From Chitinophagales bacterium (GTDB lineage Bacteria > Bacteroidota > Bacteroidia > Chitinophagales > JADIYW01), in contig JAMLHH010000029.1 in the NCBI GenBank assembly GCA_023957215.1, positions 1 through 38,554 on the forward strand: 38,554 nt of DNA, in the 5' to 3' direction. The notes under the pieces are model-generated. The model did not search any database, was not told the origin of the DNA, and was given only the letters and a program-made list of their open reading frames with translations. A program made the position numbers and the translations under genes. Below are positions 33,112-38,554 of the stretch, one piece after another (the stretch's first letter is position 1; each line of letters starts with the position of its first letter).

Positions 33112-34518
33112 ATGCTTTCTGCAGTCCTTTATTTTAAAGTATCAGAGGTTTTTGTTTTTCTGTTGCGATTTTGGGGAAGTATATCAAGCACCTTTGATGA
33201 TGCTGGTAGCTTTACTGGGGAAGGTGAATATACACATGGCGATGCGGTGGTAGTCACAGTTCAGCCCAATACTGGTTATAGATTTATAAATTGGTCTGAG
33301 AATGGAACTATAATAACAGGAAATAAAATATATCTTTTTCAAATAAATAGAGATAGGGAATTGGTCGCTAATTTTGAAAAGTTGAAATATAATATCAACT
33401 TGACCACTTCAAATAATAATGGCGGAATAGCTACGGGTGGAGGGCAATATGAATATAATGATACTATGACAATAATAGCTCAACCTAATACTGATTATCA
33501 TTTTGAAAATTGGACTGAAAACGGAAATATTATTTCTACAGATAGTATATATAGTTTTGTTGCGAAAAACAATAGAACTATAAAGGCAAATTTTGAGAAA
33601 GATAATGAATACACAGTCAATATAAGTGCTTCACCCACTGATGCCGGTAGTGTATCGGGTGGTGGAATTGTTTTATCCAATGAAGAAATGAGTGTAAGTG
33701 TACATCCGGCGGAGGGGTATATCTTTTTAAATTGGACAGAAGATGAAAATATTGTCAGTACAGATAGCGTTTATACTTTTGCAGTAACTTACAATAGAAA
33801 TCTAGTAGCCCACTTTGAAAAAATCATTTATAGCATAAACTTACTTGCCCAGCCGACAGAGGGAGGAAATTTAATTGGTGACGGAGCATATCCATATAAA
33901 GAGATAGTAACAGTCACTGCCATCCCTGCACCGAGATATCGGTTTGAAAATTGGACGGAGGCGGATGAGATTGTTTCTACTGAGAATGAATATCAATTTG
34001 TTGTAAATGAGGATAGGACACTTACTGCAAACTTTCTTGAACTCAAAGATACTTTTGACTTAGTTTATACATCCGGTATAGGTGGATTTTTACAAGGTGA
34101 TTCTATTCAAAGAGTGGAAGAAGGTCAAAGTGGCTCTGAAATAGAAGCAATTGCCTTGAATGGATTTGTCTTTGTGAAATGGTCAGACGATGTCATAGAT
34201 AATCCAAGGATAGATACCAATGTGCAAAACAATATTGAAGTAGAAGCTCTCTTTTTAACTATCACAGAAATAAAAAATAGCGTCTCAGCTCACTTGAAAG
34301 TTTATCCTAATCCCGTGCAAAATCTCCTCAATATATCGTGGGATGGTTCTGAAAAAGCTTTTTATAGCCTATTGTCTATCAATGGACAAGTATTGCAATC
34401 AGGTCTTTTACAAGAAGCTAACAATCACATATACTTAGATAAAAGTCCATCCGGTCTGTTGATTTTACGGATAGAAACACACGATGGTGTTGCTCATTAT
34501 AAGTTGGTGAAACAGTAG
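33112..34518 (+). CDS. InlB-type repeat surface protein with T9SS sorting domain, probably 5'-truncated
   Basis: The 468-residue frame is built from repeats of about 70 residues of the divergent InlB B-repeat kind, each with the pattern G-Y-x-F-x-N-W-[ST]-E and ending L-x-A-N/H-F. Copies lie at about 29-93, 94-164, 165-236 and 237-308, plus a variant fifth (about 309-385). Residues about 393-468 form a type A T9SS domain (VSAHLKVYPNPVQNLLNISW, then SPSGLLILRIETH). The first repeat lacks its first strand and there is no convincing signal peptide. The N-terminal 25 or so residues look foreign, so the true 5' end seems lost, probably through events linked to the adjacent insertion sequences. Likely a surface adhesin relic. 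Confidence 0.75.
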   Translation: MLSAVLYFKVSEVFVFLLRFWGSISSTFDDAGSFTGEGEYTHGDAVVVTVQPNTGYRFINWSENGTIITGNKIYLFQINRDRELVANFEKLKYNINLTTSNNNGGIATGGGQYEYNDTMTIIAQPNTDYHFENWTENGNIISTDSIYSFVAKNNRTIKANFEKDNEYTVNISASPTDAGSVSGGGIVLSNEEMSVSVHPAEGYIFLNWTEDENIVSTDSVYTFAVTYNRNLVAHFEKIIYSINLLAQPTEGGNLIGDGAYPYKEIVTVTAIPAPRYRFENWTEADEIVSTENEYQFVVNEDRTLTANFLELKDTFDLVYTSGIGGFLQGDSIQRVEEGQSGSEIEAIALNGFVFVKWSDDVIDNPRIDTNVQNNIEVEALFLTITEIKNSVSAHLKVYPNPVQNLLNISWDGSEKAFYSLLSINGQVLQSGLLQEANNHIYLDKSPSGLLILRIETHDGVAHYKLVKQ

Positions 34519-34629
34519 AGTACTACACAATGGGAAAGTTGTCAAATAAACATATAATATCTTCTTTAGATAGACTTAGATATTGTATAATTGGAAACAA
34601 AAACCATATCTTGAAGTTAAATAGTAGAG

Positions 34630-34962
34630 ATGGAAAAAAGTTTTTACGATAGAGTATATGAGGTCGTTAGACGCATACCACGTGGCAGAGTAACCACTTA
34701 TGGTATCATCGCAAATTATCTTGGCTCTAAGGGTTCGGCGCGCATGGTAGGATGGGCTTTAAACTCCAACCATATTGAAGTACCCGCACACAGAGTTGTC
34801 AATAGAAACGGATTATTAACCGGCAAAGCGCATTTTGGCGATATCTATATGATGGAAAATCTTTTGGAACAAGAAGGAATCGAAGTGAAAAATAACCAAA
34901 TTCAAAACTTTGAAGAATTGATTTGGATTCCGGATGAAGTAAACCCTATTTTGCTATATTAA
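34630..34962 (+). CDS. Alkyltransferase-like protein (MGMT family, no active-site Cys)
   Basis: The 110-residue protein has the DNA-binding domain of O6-alkylguanine transferases, with the lead VYEVVRRIPRGRVTTYGIIA and the helix-turn-helix GSARMVGWALNSN. The active-site motif, PCHRV in the enzymes, reads PAHRV here (52-56), so the acceptor Cys is replaced by Ala. This defines the ATL class, which binds alkylated bases without repairing them and recruits nucleotide excision repair. Its last 17 bases overlap the end of the convergent lipoprotein gene. Confidence 0.92.
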   Translation: MEKSFYDRVYEVVRRIPRGRVTTYGIIANYLGSKGSARMVGWALNSNHIEVPAHRVVNRNGLLTGKAHFGDIYMMENLLEQEGIEVKNNQIQNFEELIWIPDEVNPILLY

Positions 34963-35530
34963 AAGAAATTTCTTCTGTCGTAAATGTGGACTCACCTTTT
35001 ACAATATATTTTCGAGATAATTTCAAATCGGTACTTGCTAATCTGACGATATCCCACAACAGACCTTCCCTTGTTTCCTCTTGGAAGATAAGTAATTGCT
35101 CCCTTTTAGACGTACCGCCGGTTCCGCCGGAGAAACTCCAATTGCCATAACCATTGGTGATAGCTTTGGTAGAATCATCAAAATTATATTGAGCACAAAT
35201 ATCGTCATTATTTGCAGTGCGCGCTGAGATTTTTGTTTTGGTGACATATTCGTCAGAATAATTGCCATTTTTAGAAAAATTCATTTTGATACTGCGATTG
35301 ATGAGTGTATCTATATTTTGTACTCCACAGTTGGGAATATTTTTTGTCCCGGATTGCTCTTCATTTAAGATATCTACGCCATTGACTTTGTACTTATAAG
35401 CCACCCAATTATTAGACAATCTGTTTTTTCTCGTTTTAAAAGAGAGCAAGGGATCTTCGGGTCCTTTTCTGCAAGCACTCAAACCCATTACAAAGATGGA
35501 TAACATGATAAAGACACCTGTTTTTTTCAT
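34946..35530 (-). CDS. Small lipoprotein of unknown function
   Basis: From the ATG at 35530 the protein is 194 residues with a lipoprotein signal (MKKTGVFIMLSIFVMGLSAC, Cys20) followed by RKGPEDP; a longer frame from 35581 adds 17 unlikely residues. The mature part looks like a single beta-rich lipocalin-type domain common among Bacteroidota lipoproteins. It has an early NRLSNNWVAYKYKVNG, a middle IKMNFSKNGNYSDEYV and YGNWSFSGG, and a late LSRKYIVKG. Function is not known. It lies 19 bases from pcm on the same strand and may be co-transcribed with it. Confidence 0.78.
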   Translation of the reverse strand: MKKTGVFIMLSIFVMGLSACRKGPEDPLLSFKTRKNRLSNNWVAYKYKVNGVDILNEEQSGTKNIPNCGVQNIDTLINRSIKMNFSKNGNYSDEYVTKTKISARTANNDDICAQYNFDDSTKAITNGYGNWSFSGGTGGTSKREQLLIFQEETREGLLWDIVRLASTDLKLSRKYIVKGESTFTTEEISFNIAK

Positions 35531-35600
35531 AAGCTGTATATTTTTTATTAATAACGTCATCAAAGATAGAAACCGATACAAAATACTATAAAAAATGAAA

Positions 35601-36248
35601 TTATTTTATTTTACCTTTTAACATAGGGACAAAACTAAAGGTATCATAGGTATCTTGGACAAAATCTTTTTCACCTGTACGTGTGATTCTGTACATGATT
35701 TGTTGGTCTCCTTCTCCAAAAGGCAAAACGATGACACCGCCGACAATCAGTTGCTGCAATAACTTTTCCGGTATTTCAGGTGCTGCCGCCGTAATGATAA
35801 TTTTATCAAAAGGAGCCAAATCTGGCAGACCCTCATACCCGTCACCATATAGGCAACGGACGTTTTTACAAGCTATTTCATTTAAAACGCGCTTGGCCCT
35901 TGTGTGCAAAGAGCGGATTCTCTCCAAAGAATATACTTTTGCTCCCATAGCGGATAATACTGCCGTCTGATATCCTGAACCTGTACCTATCTCTAAGATT
36001 TTGTCGTCTTCATAGACATTCAATAATTGTGTTTGGTAGGCAACTGTCGAAGGATGGGAAATCGTCTGCCCATCTCCTATGGGGAAGGCTCTGTCTTCAT
36101 AAGCTATTTCTACAAAAGCTTTGTCAATAAATACATGACGGGGGACTTGACCAATCGCTTCCAACACCTTTTTGTCAAATTTATACTTGGTTTTAAGAGC
36201 CGCAACCAACTTTTTTCTCAATCCTTGGTGTCGTGGTGTATCTATCAT
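35601..36248 (-). CDS. pcm: Protein-L-isoaspartate O-methyltransferase
   Basis: This enzyme methylates isoaspartyl residues that form in ageing proteins, starting their repair, with S-adenosylmethionine as donor. It has 215 residues. Family motifs are VPRHVFIDKAFVEIAYEDRAFPIG, GQTISHPSTVAYQTQLL (active-site region), the SAM motif LEIGTGSGYQTAVLS (85-99), and YGDGYEGLPDLAPFDKIIITAAAPEIP. The end, LIVGGVIVLPFGEGDQQI, is also typical. It is divergent from the phosphomutase gene and upstream of the small lipoprotein gene. Confidence 0.95.
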   Translation of the reverse strand: MIDTPRHQGLRKKLVAALKTKYKFDKKVLEAIGQVPRHVFIDKAFVEIAYEDRAFPIGDGQTISHPSTVAYQTQLLNVYEDDKILEIGTGSGYQTAVLSAMGAKVYSLERIRSLHTRAKRVLNEIACKNVRCLYGDGYEGLPDLAPFDKIIITAAAPEIPEKLLQQLIVGGVIVLPFGEGDQQIMYRITRTGEKDFVQDTYDTFSFVPMLKGKIK

Positions 36249-36297
36249 AGATGAATAATCGCTAAAGCTGAATTTAATTTTTTAATTTTGACTAAAA

Positions 36298-36328
36298 TTG
36301 TTTTTAACAGGCGATAAAGATACATTTG
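36298..36328 (+). promoter_or_regulatory. Promoter of the phosphomutase gene
   Basis: TTG (36298-36300), 20 bases, then TACATTTG (36321-36328), 24 bases before the ATG at 36353. Confidence 0.6.
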
Positions 36329-36352
36329 TTTTAAGATTTAAAGAGAGTTTGA

Positions 36353-37753
36353 ATGAAGATTAAGTTTGGAACAGATGGCTGGAGGGCTATCATCGGTCAG
36401 GAATATACGACTGCTAATGTCGCACGTGTGGCGAAGGCAACAGCACTTTGGTTAAAAAATACCGATGCAAATAAAAAGGTGGTGATAGGACATGATGCAA
36501 GATTTGGAGGTCAACTTTTTGCCGAAACTGCTGCCAAAGTTATTGCCGATGAGGGCATACAGGTGATATTGGCGGATGCGATGATATCTACACCTATGCT
36601 GTCTTTGGCTTGTAACTATTTTGATGCAGGTATCGGAGTGGTGATCACTGCCAGCCACAATCCACCTGCTTACAATGGGTACAAATTAAAATCCAATGTA
36701 GGCGGCCCGTCTTCTCCCAAAGTGATTAGCGAAGTAGAGGCTTTGATAGAAGATGAAGTAGAAATACCTGACACAACGATAGATAAACTGATGGCTACCG
36801 GAAATGTCCAAAAGGTCAATATGGAAGATTTGTATTTTCAGCAGGTACAAAAAAAATTTGATATAGATAAAATTAATCATTCTCCTCTTGTTATAGCCTA
36901 TGATGCCATGTTTGGTGCTGGTCAAAACATCGTACCGAGAATTTTATCAAACCTGCAAGCTCTGCACTGCGAAGACAATCCCGGTTTTAAAGGAAGAGCA
37001 CCCGAACCACTTCACAAAAATTTGCCCGAACTTTCTAAGCTCATTGCAGAATCTTCAGATATCCCATTTGGCTTCGCTAATGATGGTGACGCAGACAGAA
37101 TCGGTGTATATGATGGAGATGGTCATTTTGTGGATTCCCATCATGTATTGCTTTTGCTGATTAAATATCTACACAAATACAAAAAACTAAACGGTAAAGT
37201 AGTCGTATCTTTTACGGTTTCGGGTAAAATCAAAAAACTTTGCCAAAAGTATGGTTTGGATTATGAAGTCACGCCGGTGGGTTTTAAATATATCAGTGAA
37301 ATCATGGTGGCTGAAGATGTTTTGGTGGGAGGTGAAGAATCTGGCGGTATTGCTGTCAAAGGTCATATTCCTGAAAGAGATGGTATATGGAATGCTCTTT
37401 TATTGATAGAATATATGGCAGAAACAGAAAAAACCATCAAAGAATTAGTAGATGATATCCATGAAGAGATAGGTAGTTTTGCCTTTGACAGATATGATTT
37501 GCATCTGACCGAAGATCAAAAACAAAAAGCTGTACACAAATGCCAAAATAATGAGTTTTTACAATTTGGAAATTATACTGTCCAAAGTATAGAAGATATT
37601 GATGGGTGGAAATACCATTTGGATGATGACACTTGGCTGATGATACGTCCTTCCGGTACTGAGCCTGTTTTGAGGGTGTATTGTGAAAGTCGTACGCATG
37701 AAGAAGTGATACAAATTTTAGATATTGTCAAACAAATAATCGATAACTTGTGA
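36353..37753 (+). CDS. Phosphoglucomutase/phosphomannomutase family enzyme
   Basis: This alpha-D-phosphohexomutase has 466 residues. The active-site phosphoserine Ser101 lies in ITASHNPPAYNGYK, the metal loop is NDGDADRIG (Asp244, 246, 248), the sugar-binding loop is GGEESGG (326-332), and the phosphate-binding loop is RPSGTEPVLRV near the C-terminus. The GEESGG loop suggests phosphoglucomutase or dual PGM/PMM activity rather than GlmM. The start FGTDGWRAIIG supports the ATG at 36353. The downstream gene begins in the last four bases of this one, so the two are translationally coupled. Confidence 0.93.
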   Translation: MKIKFGTDGWRAIIGQEYTTANVARVAKATALWLKNTDANKKVVIGHDARFGGQLFAETAAKVIADEGIQVILADAMISTPMLSLACNYFDAGIGVVITASHNPPAYNGYKLKSNVGGPSSPKVISEVEALIEDEVEIPDTTIDKLMATGNVQKVNMEDLYFQQVQKKFDIDKINHSPLVIAYDAMFGAGQNIVPRILSNLQALHCEDNPGFKGRAPEPLHKNLPELSKLIAESSDIPFGFANDGDADRIGVYDGDGHFVDSHHVLLLLIKYLHKYKKLNGKVVVSFTVSGKIKKLCQKYGLDYEVTPVGFKYISEIMVAEDVLVGGEESGGIAVKGHIPERDGIWNALLLIEYMAETEKTIKELVDDIHEEIGSFAFDRYDLHLTEDQKQKAVHKCQNNEFLQFGNYTVQSIEDIDGWKYHLDDDTWLMIRPSGTEPVLRVYCESRTHEEVIQILDIVKQIIDNL

Positions 37754-38554
37754 GAAGGCTGATATTCTTACTTATTTCTTATAGTGTTTTCTCATTTCCC
37801 AAAGCCAATGCCTATTCAGACAATATAGATGTACCAATAGATACACTTGACTTGATAGATACACTTCCGGTCATTGAATCTTCAGATATAGACTTATCCT
37901 ACAACGATCTTCCGGGAGTAGAAAGAAGAAAAATTGCCCGACACGAAAGGAATATACAGTTTATTCATCCTTATAAATTTTTTGAAAACTCCAAAGAATT
38001 TAATTTTCCAAGAACGATTACAGCCGGACTCAGTATAGGAGCTTTTTATGCCGGAGCGAGTGCATGGTGGAGTTCGCAGTGGTATTCCGATTATCCGAGA
38101 GGCCGTTTCCACTTTTTTGACGACAATGGCGAATGGTTGCAGATGGACAAAGCCTCTCATGCATTTAACGCCTACTTTTTGACACGATGGGGACATAATA
38201 TTTTCAGATGGAGTGGTGTACATTCCAAAAATGCACCTTGGATTGGTATGCTTATCGGCAATTTGTGGCAGTTGTCTATCGAAGTCAATGACGGATTTTC
38301 CAAAGAATGGGGTTTTTCTTGGGGAGACATGGGTGCTAACTTTACGGGTTCATTGATTTTTGGCTTGCAAGAATATTTTTGGAAAGAACAAAAATTTTAT
38401 ATCAAAATCTCCGCTGCTCCGGAGAAATATCCGTCAGACCCTATTTTGAATCAAAGAGCAAAAGATTTATATGGAACATCTATTGGTGAGCTGATTTTAA
38501 AAGACTACAACGCCATCACCATTTGGATGAACGCTACACCAGGGTCATTTATCA
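37750..38554 (+). CDS. DUF2279 family exported protein (3' end outside window)
   Basis: The frame starts at a GTG overlapping the stop of the phosphomutase gene (GTGA, 37750-37753) and stays open to the end of the window, giving 268 residues so far. A signal peptide (MRRLIFLLISYSVFSFPKANA) is followed by an acidic linker (about 25-60). The DUF2279 region then shows FYAGASAWWSSQWYSD, FDDNGEWLQMDKASHAFNAYF, GMLIGNLWQLSIEVNDGFS and GFSWGDMGANFTGS. The last resembles YfiM-type proteins, with conserved DKxxH and EVxDG motifs in membrane or periplasmic context. The function is unknown. Confidence 0.85.
   Translation, partial: MRRLIFLLISYSVFSFPKANAYSDNIDVPIDTLDLIDTLPVIESSDIDLSYNDLPGVERRKIARHERNIQFIHPYKFFENSKEFNFPRTITAGLSIGAFYAGASAWWSSQWYSDYPRGRFHFFDDNGEWLQMDKASHAFNAYFLTRWGHNIFRWSGVHSKNAPWIGMLIGNLWQLSIEVNDGFSKEWGFSWGDMGANFTGSLIFGLQEYFWKEQKFYIKISAAPEKYPSDPILNQRAKDLYGTSIGELILKDYNAITIWMNATPGSFI

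Overview
The window is an AT-rich piece of a Bacteroidota chromosome. Four things support this. Several genes have promoters of the Bacteroidetes type (TTG or TTTG, about 19 bases, then TAnnTTTG). Three proteins carry the type A C-terminal sorting domain of the type IX secretion system (T9SS). Several lipoproteins follow the usual Bacteroidota pattern. The gene order rplM-rpsI-rpsB-tsf followed by pyrH-frr is typical of the phylum. I cannot name a genus.

Layout. 1-888: 3' part of a sensor histidine kinase gene. 1062-5551: translation genes (L13, S9, S2, EF-Ts), a terminator, then UMP kinase, ribosome recycling factor and a small uncharacterised protein. 5575-7697 (minus): a VapD-type ribonuclease overlapping a small putative antitoxin gene, a MarR regulator, a DUF3467 protein and LptC. 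7776-14275 (minus): seryl-tRNA synthetase, a ComEC-like membrane protein, a small membrane protein, and a gap-pgk-fluC glycolysis/fluoride cluster. 14348-14541: a tRNA-Glu unit with a near-ideal promoter and a terminator. 14710-29148: mostly metabolic and surface genes: a GH5 endoglycoceramidase-like lipoprotein, QueG, a secreted esterase, a TauE/SafE permease, enoyl-CoA hydratase, fumarase, a secreted PhoD-type phosphatase, a histidine phosphatase, an M42 aminopeptidase, RecR, a large GT2 fusion glycosyltransferase and an SDR with a TetR-type operator in front of it.

About 29.3-33.0 kb is a mobile-element graveyard. A decayed IS1380-family transposase gene (minus) is interrupted by a decayed IS4-family element (plus) with a perfect 12-base target duplication and matching 12-base inverted ends. 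That IS4 copy is itself interrupted by a much better preserved IS630-family element. Removing the IS4 copy in silico rejoins the IS1380 reading frame exactly. Next to this nest lies an InlB-repeat/T9SS surface protein gene that appears to have lost its 5' end.

34630-38554: an alkyltransferase-like (ATL) protein, a small lipoprotein, protein-L-isoaspartate methyltransferase, a phosphoglucomutase/phosphomannomutase, and the start of a DUF2279 protein that runs off the window.

Most of the window is housekeeping. The best candidates for something less described are the VapD/small-protein pair, the three-deep insertion-sequence nest, a 26-bp perfect hairpin between convergent genes, and the palindromic operator in front of the SDR gene. 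I see no CRISPR array, rRNA gene, prophage or biosynthetic cluster.
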